39,638 nucleotides of DNA from Bacteroidota bacterium. GTDB lineage: Bacteria > Bacteroidota > Bacteroidia > Chitinophagales > Saprospiraceae. This document shows, piece after piece, positions 25,696-33,400 of the stretch (position 1 is the first letter of the stretch; each line of letters opens with the position of its first letter). Position numbers and translations under genes: made by a program. Location: positions 14,088 to 53,725 of the forward strand of contig PZPC01000035.1 of assembly GCA_003045895.1 (NCBI GenBank). Direction: 5' to 3'. Below the pieces are notes generated by a model. That model searched no databases and was not told where the DNA came from. It saw only the letters and a program-made list of their open reading frames with translations.

Positions 25696-26301
25696 ATGCG
25701 AATAATACTAATTTTTACAATTTTAATAACATCTTGTATGTCCAATCCAAATAAAAATATTGATACGCATAGTACAGATCACAAGGATGCGAAATCTGAC
25801 TCGACCAGCGTAATCCTTTACCGCTTTTCTGAACAAGGTAAAGGCAACTGGCGTATACAGGATGATGTCGTTATGGGGGGGCGCTCCGACAGCCAGCTCA
25901 AGATCACAGCCGAAAATCAGGCGCATTTCTCTGGTCGCGTTTCTTTAGAAAACAATGGTGGTTTTTGTTCGATCCACCAAACGGTAGAAAAGAACCCTTA
26001 CGTAATTGCTGAAAAATCGGTGGCCTTTGTATTGCTCGTGAAAGGGGATGGCAAAGCGTACAACTTCCGCGTTAGAACACCAAATGGGCGTCATTCTTAC
26101 GGTTTTACTTTTCCTACTACAGGTGGCGATAAATGGGAAACCATCACTATTCCGTTTAATCGGATGGAAGCTACGTACCGTGGTGAATCAGTAGAGGTGC
26201 CTAATTATGCAGGAGAAAATATCCTTGAAATGCAATTGTTGATCGGTAACAAGAAAGAAGAAACCTTCGAAATATTAATCGAATCCATAGCGGTTATCTA
26301 A
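25696..26301 (+). CDS. CIA30-domain lipoprotein
   Basis: A 201-residue protein. I start it at the ATG at 25696, since it begins a lipoprotein signal (MRIILIFTILITSC, Cys14); an upstream TTG would spoil this. After a short linker, residues about 42-200 form a CIA30-like beta-sandwich with the hallmark NWRIQDDVVMGGRSDSQ, SLENNGGFCSI and YNFRVRT. In eukaryotes CIA30 (NDUFAF1) helps assemble respiratory complex I. Bacterial lipoprotein versions are common, are not known to do that, and may bind sugars or proteins. Base composition is AT-richer than in the flanking genes, as for the next three genes. Confidence 0.88.
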   Translation: MRIILIFTILITSCMSNPNKNIDTHSTDHKDAKSDSTSVILYRFSEQGKGNWRIQDDVVMGGRSDSQLKITAENQAHFSGRVSLENNGGFCSIHQTVEKNPYVIAEKSVAFVLLVKGDGKAYNFRVRTPNGRHSYGFTFPTTGGDKWETITIPFNRMEATYRGESVEVPNYAGENILEMQLLIGNKKEETFEILIESIAVI

Positions 26302-26487
26302 GCTAGATGTATAAAAAACGCTAACTAAAAGGGGTGGAAAAGGGGCAAAGGTGTGCTTCCCGTGCCGTAGATACGGCAGCTAGGTCAATAGCGGGTAAAC
26401 ACATGCGCCCGCCAGGCGCCCCCCGGCCAAAAGTGCTTGCACATGTAGGGATAGTTGCGTATTATTACCACGTTATAGCGAATTAAA
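26302..26487. other. Hairpin-rich intergenic segment, possible recombination-site-like fold
   Basis: No gene is seen. It holds CGCTAAC (26319-26325) near the left end and GTTATAGCG (about 26472-26480) near the right end, which are nearly complementary, plus TGCCGTA-GA-TACGGCA (about 26363-26378), GTGC-TT-GCAC and a GC-rich middle in otherwise AT-rich surroundings. Taken together it could fold into one branched hairpin. No promoter for the next gene is obvious. Confidence 0.3.
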
Positions 26488-27069
26488 ATGAACACAACAC
26501 GCCTCATAGACTACTTCAATAAACTGCTTCCTCTAGAAGAGGAAGAGCAGGCTTTTGTGGAAGAGTATTTCAAAGAACGAAGGGTTAAGCGCAGACAGTT
26601 CATCCTGCAGGAAGGTGATATATGCAAGCACAACACATTCGTAGTTGAGGGCTGTTTCAGAATGTACTTCGTTGATGATAACGGCAAAGAGCACAACCTG
26701 CAATTTGCAATCGAAAATTGGTGGATTGGGGATATTAGTAGTTTCCATGCGGAGGAACCAAGTAAACTTTATATAGCAGCTGTCGAGAATGCTATAATTC
26801 TTCAAATCAAAAAGGAAGATCAGCTAAAACTTTTTGTTGATTACCCCAAATTCAATAGAATTTTTAGAATTTTAGCAGAAAATGCCATGGTCGCTTTGCA
26901 GCAAAGAACGATACAAAACATTAGTTCGACTGCCGAAGAACGATATTTGGATTTTCTAAAACGTTACCCGCAATTTTTTAATCGGATCTCTAACGTTCAG
27001 ATCGCATCTTACCTTGGTGTAACCCCTGAGTTTTTAAGTGCTATTCGAAAGAAAATAGCAAAATCCTAA
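26488..27069 (+). CDS. Crp/Fnr-family transcriptional regulator
   Basis: A 193-residue protein with a cyclic-nucleotide-binding-like beta barrel (about 25-115; RRQFILQEGDICKHNTFVV and IENWWIGD) and a C-terminal helix-turn-helix (about 165-193; SNVQIASYLGVTPEFLSAIRKK). The barrel lacks the full phosphate-binding cassette of Crp, so cAMP binding is doubtful. This short type is frequent in Bacteroidota and is often beside the redox or hydrolase gene it controls. Here it is 95 bp upstream of the NmrA-type gene, whose promoter carries palindromes, so it likely regulates that gene. AT-rich. Confidence 0.9.
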   Translation: MNTTRLIDYFNKLLPLEEEEQAFVEEYFKERRVKRRQFILQEGDICKHNTFVVEGCFRMYFVDDNGKEHNLQFAIENWWIGDISSFHAEEPSKLYIAAVENAIILQIKKEDQLKLFVDYPKFNRIFRILAENAMVALQQRTIQNISSTAEERYLDFLKRYPQFFNRISNVQIASYLGVTPEFLSAIRKKIAKS

Positions 27070-27073
27070 TTCA

Positions 27074-27107
27074 TCTTAAGGCCGTTTCTTAAGATACCTT
27101 ATAGGTA
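27074..27107. promoter_or_regulatory. Two adjoining inverted repeats, candidate operator of the NmrA-type gene
   Basis: TCTTAAG-N7-CTTAAGA (27074-27094) is directly followed by TACCT-TAT-AGGTA (27095-27107). Both are perfect. They end 18 bp before the -7 box, where a repressor or activator would act. Confidence 0.5.
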
Positions 27108-27125
27108 CGTCTGTCGGAGGTACTT

Positions 27126-27133
27126 TATCTTTG
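27126..27133 (+). promoter_or_regulatory. -7 promoter box of the NmrA-type gene
   Basis: TATCTTTG matches TAnnTTTG, 31 bp before the ATG. The -33 position is taken by the TACCTTATAGGTA palindrome instead of TTTG, which suits an activator-dependent promoter. Confidence 0.55.
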
Positions 27134-27164
27134 CTTTGTTCATAAACATTAAACAAGATACAAG

Positions 27165-28043
27165 ATGGAAAATAAAGTAATTGCAGTAATCGGAGCAACC
27201 GGTTCACAAGGTAAAGGAGTTGTAAATGCCTTGATTAAAGAAGCTACATTTAAGGTAAGAGCAATTACACGGAATCCTGATAAGTATTCGGGTAAAGCAG
27301 ATGAAGTTGTAAAGGCTGACCTTACTGATTTGAGTTCATTAACAGCAGCTTTTAAGGGTTCACATGGCGTGTTTGTTGTTACGAACTTTTGGGAAGGTGC
27401 AGATGAAATTGCTCAAGGTAAACTAGCTATTCAAGCAGCAAAAGATGCAGGTGTCAATCACTTTATTTGGTCTACCCTTCCTGATGTAGAAAAAATAAGT
27501 AATGGACAATTTGATGTTCCTCATTTTACGGGGAAAGCAAAAGTAGATGAATTGGTCAAAGCGGCCGGATTTGAAAACTACACATTTGTTCAAGCTCCCT
27601 TCTATTTCCAAAACCTTACCGGACAAATGGGAGCGCAAACGCAACAGGACGGTTCTACAGGATGGACACTTCCTATTGATCCTGCGGTAAAAGCTATCCA
27701 CATGTCGGATATCAATGACTTGGGTAAAGTAGTTGCGGGAGCATTTTTAAACCCTGATAAAGTTGGGAACGGCAATTATTTATCACTAGCTACAGCAGTC
27801 AATAGCTTCAATGATATTTTGGCTGCTTTTAAAGCCAATGGAAAAGCGTACAGCTTTAATCAAGTTCCAGTAGAAGTGTTTTCAAGCTTTTTTGAAGGAG
27901 CTGGAGAAATTGCCCAAATGTTGGCTTATTTTGAGGAATACACCTACATGGGGCCAAATTCAGAAGCGCAAATTCAATTGGCTAAAGAAATTGCAACGGA
28001 AGAATTTAACACGCTGGACAATTGGATTAAACACAATAGTTAA
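27165..28043 (+). CDS. NmrA-type NAD(P)-binding protein
   Basis: A 292-residue atypical short-chain dehydrogenase fold. The N-terminal Rossmann motif is GATGSQGKG (residues 10-18), followed by VRAITRNPDK, which fits NADP(H) preference, and DLTDLSSLTAAFKG. The classical YxxxK catalytic pair is not evident, as is usual in NmrA/HSCARG proteins, which often act as redox-state sensors rather than enzymes; HFIWSTLPD and FENYTFVQAPFYFQN fit that group. Regulated probably by the adjacent Crp/Fnr-like protein through the palindromes upstream. AT-rich. Confidence 0.9.
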   Translation: MENKVIAVIGATGSQGKGVVNALIKEATFKVRAITRNPDKYSGKADEVVKADLTDLSSLTAAFKGSHGVFVVTNFWEGADEIAQGKLAIQAAKDAGVNHFIWSTLPDVEKISNGQFDVPHFTGKAKVDELVKAAGFENYTFVQAPFYFQNLTGQMGAQTQQDGSTGWTLPIDPAVKAIHMSDINDLGKVVAGAFLNPDKVGNGNYLSLATAVNSFNDILAAFKANGKAYSFNQVPVEVFSSFFEGAGEIAQMLAYFEEYTYMGPNSEAQIQLAKEIATEEFNTLDNWIKHNS

Positions 28044-28127
28044 GATAGGAAGAAACTTTCAACGCTTGTGTTAATGCGCTCCTGTCAAAGCCAAAACAAA
28101 AGCGCAGCTAATAAAACGATCAGGACT

Positions 28128-28559
28128 ATGGACTCAAGAGATAAATTAATGGATCGTATACTCACTACAAATGATACCACACAAGTAGGCGATCATTCAG
28201 GGAAAAGTATATTAGCTCGTGGATGCGACCCCGAAATGGGAAGGAGATCCCTGGCGGTTTTACCGCCTTTATTAGGATATCCCGAAATGGTTTCCGTATC
28301 AAATGACCACGACTTTATAGCGCAGTTAAAAAGCAAAAAATGGGCTGTTGTTTTCTTTGCTCCGGGAGCCTGCAGGTATAATCAAGCGCAATTGCCAATA
28401 CCTGGAAATATTGAGTTTACAAGAGGTTGGAGCCTGGAGGAATACCGAGCGCTGGTGTATCAATACCAAGGTGAGGACGTGGAAATTGTAGAAACGATGG
28501 ATGAACAGCAGATTATTCCATTTCTAAAAAATGCACTTGAAAACAGTAGGTCAAAATAG
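28128..28559 (+). CDS. Small protein of unknown function
   Basis: The frame runs from 28068 (GTG). Starts at 28074 and 28128 (ATG) are also possible; I give 28128 because the part before it looks low in conserved character. The 143-residue product has no signal peptide or membrane helix. It shows DPEMGRRSLAVLPPLLGYPEM, then WAVVFFAPGACRY, GWSLEEYRALVYQYQGEDVEIVE in two parts, and a C-terminal helix. The strand-Cys-helix pattern FFAPGACRY faintly recalls a thioredoxin-like fold but has a single Cys, so I assign no function. It follows the NmrA-type gene by 84 bp on the same strand and ends the AT-rich island. Confidence 0.6.
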   Translation: MDSRDKLMDRILTTNDTTQVGDHSGKSILARGCDPEMGRRSLAVLPPLLGYPEMVSVSNDHDFIAQLKSKKWAVVFFAPGACRYNQAQLPIPGNIEFTRGWSLEEYRALVYQYQGEDVEIVETMDEQQIIPFLKNALENSRSK

Positions 28560-28600
28560 AATTCGTATTCAAGAAAGTCGATGGAGCTTGGGAAATGCTG

Positions 28601-28681
28601 ACTTCCCGTTTACCCGTTTACACTTACCCAACTTTTACACGCGGCCCTATTTCCGACTTCCCACCTCCCACTTCCGACCTC
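28601..28681 (-). repeat. Repeat tract downstream of hemA (GTGTAAA and GAAGTCGGAAGTGGGAGG types)
   Basis: On the minus strand, starting 9 bp past the hemA stop, come GGTCGGAAGTGGGAGGTGGG and GAAGTCGGAAAT, then GTGTAAAAGTTGGGTAAGTG and related units. The first part matches the 83-bp repeats after the cyclase gene; the second matches the tracts at 25477 and 38855. Confidence 0.75.
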
Positions 28682-28689
28682 AAAATGCC

Positions 28690-29916
28690 CTAAGGAATCA
28701 GCGATTCCCGCGCGACGCGCATCGGGATGCCGATACATTTTTTCTCCATGTAGGAAAGCACCTCTTCCAGCACACTGCGGGCACTGTCGTCGAGTTGTTC
28801 GATGTCTTTGCGGAAGATTTCGTTGACGGCCTTGGCGCGGACGGCTTTGATCTCGGTGGGTACCTGGCGCATGGCGACCTCGAGCAGGCGCTGCTGGAAG
28901 TAGACGGGGAAAGCGTCGATGTGTTCGTTGAGCAGGTCTTTGGCCAGGGTGAGTTCGTGTTTGCGGAAAGCACGGTTTTCCTGGGCGAGCTGGCGCAGCC
29001 CTTCGATCTCGATGTAGTTGACGGGGAACTGCTGGAGCACTTCGGGGGCCGTGTTGTGGGGTACGGCGAGGTCGACGATAATTTTTTCGGCAACAGACTC
29101 ACCGTGGAGCAGGCTGGCGTACACGTCGGGCGTAATGACCGGATCGGTAGCGCTGGTACAAACGATAATACAGTCGAAGCCTTGCTGATAGGTGGCCAAC
29201 TGGTGGAGTTCAAAGGCTTGTCCGGTAAATTTTTCGGCCAGCTGTTCGGCGCGGTGCAGGGTGCGGTTGAAGACCGTTACGTGCTGGTAGTGGTGTTTCA
29301 GCAGGAATTTGCCGACCAGGGTATTGGTTTGTCCGGCCCCGACGAGCAGGATACGGGCGCCGACGGGTAAATGGTAAGACAACAGTTTGCGCACCGCCAA
29401 CGAGGCGATGGACACGGGCTTTTCGCCAATACGGGTATTGCCATAGACCGCCTTGGACGCACCCACCATACGCTGGAAAAGCAGGCGGAGGTAGTCGCCA
29501 ATGTGCTGGCGTTTTTGCGCCTGCTCGAAAGCTTCGCGCAACTGGCCCAGAATTTGCCGTTCGCCGACCACCAGGGAATCCACGGAAGCACCGACCTTAA
29601 AGAAATGGCGGATCACCTCAATACCCGTCAGGGCACTCACCGCGCTTGCGATGGGGGTGTCGGCCAACTGGGGATTGACCAGGCGGAAGAAACGCTCCAC
29701 AAAGTTATCAGACAACGCCATTTCACCCACGAACAAAAAGAGCACGCGGTTGCAGGTAGCTACGTAATAGAGCTCTTCCAGGGCGAATTGTTCTTTGATC
29801 GCATCCAACTGAAGGGTAATTTGCTCCTGGTCAGCACCAGGGATAGCAAATTGTCCGATATTTTTTAAACTCGTCGTATGATGAGTTACCGTAAGAATTT
29901 TATAACGTTGCAGCAT
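28690..29916 (-). CDS. hemA: Glutamyl-tRNA reductase
   Basis: A 408-residue enzyme that reduces Glu-tRNA to glutamate-1-semialdehyde, the first step of C5 haem synthesis. I start at the ATG at 29916 (MLQRYKILTVTHHTT), nine codons inside the longest frame, where the family begins. The catalytic cysteine is Cys55 in YVATCNRV. The substrate loop SLVVGERQILGQLREAF (about 114-130) and the NADPH motif LLVGAGQTN (about 190-198) are intact, and the C-terminal dimerisation helices are present. Other hem genes are not adjacent. It converges on the small unknown gene across a repeat tract. Confidence 0.97.
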   Translation of the reverse strand: MLQRYKILTVTHHTTSLKNIGQFAIPGADQEQITLQLDAIKEQFALEELYYVATCNRVLFLFVGEMALSDNFVERFFRLVNPQLADTPIASAVSALTGIEVIRHFFKVGASVDSLVVGERQILGQLREAFEQAQKRQHIGDYLRLLFQRMVGASKAVYGNTRIGEKPVSIASLAVRKLLSYHLPVGARILLVGAGQTNTLVGKFLLKHHYQHVTVFNRTLHRAEQLAEKFTGQAFELHQLATYQQGFDCIIVCTSATDPVITPDVYASLLHGESVAEKIIVDLAVPHNTAPEVLQQFPVNYIEIEGLRQLAQENRAFRKHELTLAKDLLNEHIDAFPVYFQQRLLEVAMRQVPTEIKAVRAKAVNEIFRKDIEQLDDSARSVLEEVLSYMEKKCIGIPMRVARESLIP

Positions 29917-29940
29917 AAATGGTTTTTCAACAGCACCGCG

Positions 29941-29948
29941 CAAAGTTA
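29941..29948 (-). promoter_or_regulatory. -7 promoter box of hemA
   Basis: TAACTTTG on the minus strand matches TAnnTTTG, 24 bp upstream of the ATG. No clear -33 TTTG at the usual spacing. Confidence 0.5.
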
Positions 29949-29995
29949 AAAAAGTGTAGGGCTTTGCGTGTCACACCTTTGTAACAAATAAAGTT

Positions 29996-30562
29996 ATGAC
30001 GTTTCTCTATATCCACGGGTTCAATAGCGACGGCGAAGGTTGGAAAGCCGAAGCCCTGCGCCGACAGTTTCCTGCGGCGACGGTATTGGCCCCCGACTTT
30101 CCTGCCGACCCAACGGAAGTGCAAGCCTTATTGGCCGAGTACATTGCCGCTTATCGGGCGCCAAATTTCGTGCTGATCGGTACGTCCCTCGGCGGATTTT
30201 ATGCCTACTGCGGCAGCGCGCGCTACCAGCTGCCGGCGCTGTTGTTCAATCCTTCCCTGACGCCGCACCAAACCTTGGCGGGGCGGGGAATTGGTCATTT
30301 TAAAACCTGGACCGGGCAGCGCGATTACCACTTCCAGGCGGCTTATCTGCCCGTGCTGGCAGCTCAGCGAGCAGCTGCCGACGAAACCGTGAACCCCCGT
30401 TTGTTGCGCTTTTATCTGGCTACTGACGATGAGGTTTTGGACCATACGGCCCTACCCGATCTTTTTCCCACCAGTTCGATCAGTTGGCTGGCCGGGGCCG
30501 GGCACAGATTCAGTAAATTTGAAAAAGTGTTAAAAACAGAAAAAAAAGCTGGATGGTTGTGA
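29996..30562 (+). CDS. YqiA/YcfP-like alpha/beta hydrolase
   Basis: A 188-residue compact alpha/beta hydrolase. FLYIHGFNSDGEGWK opens the domain, the nucleophile is Ser64 in LIGTSLGGFYA, the acid is probably Asp144 or Asp145 (TDDEVLD), and His170 lies in GAGHRF. This matches the E. coli YqiA group, reported as an esterase of short chains; the natural substrate is unknown. It diverges from hemA with a 79-bp gap carrying a TAnnTTTG-like CACCTTTG on this strand. Confidence 0.88.
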   Translation: MTFLYIHGFNSDGEGWKAEALRRQFPAATVLAPDFPADPTEVQALLAEYIAAYRAPNFVLIGTSLGGFYAYCGSARYQLPALLFNPSLTPHQTLAGRGIGHFKTWTGQRDYHFQAAYLPVLAAQRAAADETVNPRLLRFYLATDDEVLDHTALPDLFPTSSISWLAGAGHRFSKFEKVLKTEKKAGWL

Positions 30563-30614
30563 TAAGCTTATTTTTTATTTGCTTTTTTATACCTTGCAAT
30601 GGTAAAAATTCTGA

Positions 30615-30720
30615 TTCTCTGACGGTTTTTGTGTTGGAGGTCAATCGAAAGTAAAAATGACGCTCCTTACCAGTCGCTTTTCATCTTTACTTTAGCTGGA
30701 CCACAAAAAATGTCAGAGAA
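30615..30720. repeat. 106-bp long imperfect hairpin upstream of the acyl-CoA synthetase gene
   Basis: The outer arms TTCTCTGACGGTTTTTGTG (30615-30633) and CACAAAAAATGTCAGAGAA (30702-30720) pair at 17 of 19 positions. The inner arms AAAGTAAAAATGA (30648-30660) and TCATCTTTACTTT (30681-30693) pair at 12 of 13. An internal loop and a 20-nt apical loop remain. It ends 21 bp before the ATG. It could be a small non-autonomous mobile element or a regulatory RNA structure. Confidence 0.8.
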
Positions 30721-30741
30721 GGAAAATTCTAAATATCCGGC

Positions 30742-32568
30742 ATGAAACCAACACGTTTATTCGATTTTATACATTATCAGCAAGCGAATTTCCCACAGAA
30801 AAAAGCAGTCGGTGGCCAAAATGCGCATGGCCAATGGGTCTACTACAGCACCGCAGAAATTATTGCCAAGGCCAACCAGGTGAGTCGGGGTTTGCTCAAA
30901 TTAGGGGTGCAACCCGGGGATAAGATCGCTTCCGTCGTCTACAAGAACCGCCCGGAATGGGTTATGCTGGACATTGGCATTCAGCAGATCGGCGCCATCA
31001 ATGTGCCGGTTTATCCTACCATTAGCCCGGCCGAGTACGAATACATCTTTAATGACGCAAGCGTGAAATACTGCTTTGCCGGCACGGGTGATCTCTACGA
31101 TAAAGTGAACACCGCCTGGGATCAGGTGCCTTCGCTGAAGGCCATTTATACCTTTGACCTGCAGGAGGGGCGCAAGCACTGGGAGTCGATCTTTTCTGAC
31201 GAAGGTCAGGAAGAGGTGGTGGCGCGCATGGCGGCTGTCCGCACCGAAGAATTAGCGACCATCATTTACACCAGCGGTACCACCGGCAACCCCAAAGGCG
31301 TGATGCTGTCGCACGAGAACATTGCGGGCAACGTGACGGCCATCCGGGATTATTTGCCGCTGAAGGAGGGAGAGATCGCCTTAAGCTTCCTGCCCCTGTG
31401 CCACATTTTTGAGCGGACGGCTTCGTATTCCTACATTTACAATGGCATCAATATTGTTTTCACGGGTACCGATAACCTGGGCGGCGAACAGGGCGACCTG
31501 CAGGCCATCAAGCCGCACTTCTTCACCACGGTGCCCCGCCTGCTGGAGAAGGTGTACGAGAAAATTTATAAAAAAGGACTGGAACTGACGGGCGCCAAAA
31601 AATCGCTCTTCTTTTGGGCGCTGGCGCTCACCGATAATTTTGCCTACGACTATAAGCCAACCGGGCTGGAAGCCATCAAATGGGCCGTGGCCGACAAGCT
31701 GATCTTCAGCAAGTGGCGGGAAGCACTGGGCGGGCGCATCCAGGGTATTCTTACGGGAGCAGCACCGTGTCCGGTAAAGATCATGCGGGTTTTTTCGGCC
31801 GCCGGCATTCCGGTGCGGGAAGCCTACGGCCTCACGGAAACTTCCCCGGGCCTGACCTTCAACCGTTTTGAACCCCACGGGGCGCTCATGGGCACCGTTG
31901 GGCAGCCTTTCCCCGACGTAGAGATCAAAATCGATACCCAGGGCGACTACCGCGAGGGTGAGGGCGAGATCATGGCCAAAGGGCCCAATATCATGATGGG
32001 CTATTACAACAAACCCGAAGCTACCGCCGAAGTCATTGAAGAAATCAACGGCGAACGCTGGTTCCGCACCGGCGATATCGGCACCTGGGTAACCGGCCCC
32101 AACGGCGCAAAATTCATCAAGATTACCGACCGCAAAAAGGAACTCCTCAAAACCTCGGGAGGGAAATACGTGGCGCCGGCCCCGATCGAAAGTCTCTTCA
32201 AGGAAGACTTCCTCATCGAGCAGATGATGGTCGTGGGAGACAAGCGCAAATTCGTAGCTGCCCTCATCGTTCCCGCTACCGATAGCCTGCAGAGCTTCTG
32301 CGAGGAGAACGACATCAGCTGGACGAACATGGAACAGGTGCTGAAGAACGTAAAAGTTCAGGCCCGCTACCAGCAGATACTGGATCAGCTGAATCCCAAG
32401 TTCAGCAAGATTGAACAGATCAAGAAATTCGTCCTCCTGCCCGCTACCTGGGATGCCGTCAAGGACGACGGTTCGACGCCCGAACTGACGCCGACCATGA
32501 AGCTGAAGCGCCGCGTGATCCTGGAAAAATACGCCCACGAAATTGAGGCGCTTTACGAAGGGAAGTAA
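30742..32568 (+). CDS. Long-chain acyl-CoA synthetase (AMP-forming)
   Basis: A 608-residue enzyme of the ANL superfamily that activates fatty acids to acyl-CoA through an acyl-adenylate. The phosphate loop IIYTSGTTGNPKG is at about 174-186, AYGLTETSPG at 361-370, the ribose-binding FRTGDIGTW at 441-449, the hinge TDRKKELLKTSGGK at 462-475, and the catalytic lysine near 587 (TPTMKLKR). The length and the FFTTVPRLLEKVYEKI segment fit the long-chain (ACSL/FadD15-like) group. Cytoplasmic or membrane-associated. It stands alone between two noncoding gaps. Chain-length preference cannot be read from the sequence. Confidence 0.94.
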   Translation: MKPTRLFDFIHYQQANFPQKKAVGGQNAHGQWVYYSTAEIIAKANQVSRGLLKLGVQPGDKIASVVYKNRPEWVMLDIGIQQIGAINVPVYPTISPAEYEYIFNDASVKYCFAGTGDLYDKVNTAWDQVPSLKAIYTFDLQEGRKHWESIFSDEGQEEVVARMAAVRTEELATIIYTSGTTGNPKGVMLSHENIAGNVTAIRDYLPLKEGEIALSFLPLCHIFERTASYSYIYNGINIVFTGTDNLGGEQGDLQAIKPHFFTTVPRLLEKVYEKIYKKGLELTGAKKSLFFWALALTDNFAYDYKPTGLEAIKWAVADKLIFSKWREALGGRIQGILTGAAPCPVKIMRVFSAAGIPVREAYGLTETSPGLTFNRFEPHGALMGTVGQPFPDVEIKIDTQGDYREGEGEIMAKGPNIMMGYYNKPEATAEVIEEINGERWFRTGDIGTWVTGPNGAKFIKITDRKKELLKTSGGKYVAPAPIESLFKEDFLIEQMMVVGDKRKFVAALIVPATDSLQSFCEENDISWTNMEQVLKNVKVQARYQQILDQLNPKFSKIEQIKKFVLLPATWDAVKDDGSTPELTPTMKLKRRVILEKYAHEIEALYEGK

Positions 32569-32575
32569 AATTGCC

Positions 32576-32619
32576 GGGGCTGCCCTGATCATTCAAAAAC
32601 GGATCAGCAGGGCAGCCCC
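32576..32619 (+). terminator. GC-rich hairpin after the acyl-CoA synthetase gene
   Basis: GGGGCTGCCCTGATC pairs with GATCAGCAGGGCAGCCCC (three extra bases bulged), 7 bp past the stop. No T tract follows, so it may rely on Rho or mainly stabilise the 3' end. Confidence 0.5.
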
Positions 32620-32917
32620 AACCACCACCGATAAGACCGGAAATGGTGCTTGTGGTAGCGAGTTGCTACTCATCCACGGCACGGCCTCATGGGCTGCTGT
32701 TGGCTGTCCTCGCCGTATAGGTCGTGTGCTTGCGGTGGGGAATTGCAAAACGGGTCAGCGCGTCATCTCCAACCCCTAGTGTCTGGGTCTTTAATTTATT
32801 TCTACTGCAAGAAGTCGTGCGTTGAATGCACCAAAGCCACTTGGTTTAAACAATCAAGGGGTAATTACGTTGCCATGTATTTAATTTACATTGTAAACTA
32901 TTTCAAGAGCAACCGTT
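32620..32917. other. Intergenic region upstream of the efflux operon
   Basis: I see no convincing gene here. The right part is AT-rich and holds the efflux operon's control region: a GTAATTAC palindrome near 32861 and TTTACATTGTAAA at 32885-32897. A clean TAnnTTTG box is not visible. Confidence 0.45.
32885..32897. promoter_or_regulatory. Candidate MarR operator
   Basis: TTTAC-ATT-GTAAA is a perfect inverted repeat 20 bp upstream of the marR start, the usual place for autorepression of a marR-efflux operon. Confidence 0.45.
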
Positions 32918-33400
32918 TTGGAAGGAAATTCAGCTACTCCCGCGTTGGGTAAGATTTTCAGTGAATTGGCGAAAGCCTATGCCAGTGCTTTTACCGGACG
33001 GCTGACCCACTTGCCCATCAATCGTTACTACTACGCACTGGTGGTGATTGAAGCGTACGAAGGCAACCTCAACCAAACCGTCCTCGCCGATGAGTTGTAC
33101 ATCGACAAAGCTTCGGTGGTCCGGATGCTCGACTACCTGGAGGCCGAAGATTGTATCGTACGCCGGCAAAACCCCCAGGATCGGCGGGCTCACATCCTGG
33201 AACTAACGCCCAAGGCCAGGGCGATCATTCCAGCGATCAAAACGGCCCTCCACGAAACCGACACCATTTGCCAGACCCAGGCTGCGGCGTTGGGTATTCC
33301 TGACCTGGAAGCTGGTTTAAACCAAATTTGTGCCGCCCTGCAGTCAAAAGCGGGCAGCACGTTCAAAATCCATTTTGTCCAAAGTGAAGATAACGACTAA
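32918..33400 (+). CDS. MarR-family transcriptional regulator of the efflux operon
   Basis: A 160-residue winged-helix regulator. The start appears to be TTG at 32918: the frame opens after a stop at 32894 and contains no ATG before the conserved part. The DNA-binding region is at about 55-100 (NQTVLADELYIDKASVVRMLDYLEAEDCIVRR in two parts, then the wing DRRAHILELT). MarR proteins bind small aromatic or toxic ligands and release their operator. It overlaps the adaptor gene by 17 bp, so the pump is very likely under its control. Confidence 0.92.
   Translation: MEGNSATPALGKIFSELAKAYASAFTGRLTHLPINRYYYALVVIEAYEGNLNQTVLADELYIDKASVVRMLDYLEAEDCIVRRQNPQDRRAHILELTPKARAIIPAIKTALHETDTICQTQAAALGIPDLEAGLNQICAALQSKAGSTFKIHFVQSEDND

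Noticed and set aside
32543-32952. Small frames in the gap between the acyl-CoA synthetase and marR.
   Set aside because: One spans a GC-rich hairpin and none has conserved character, a signal or plausible composition.
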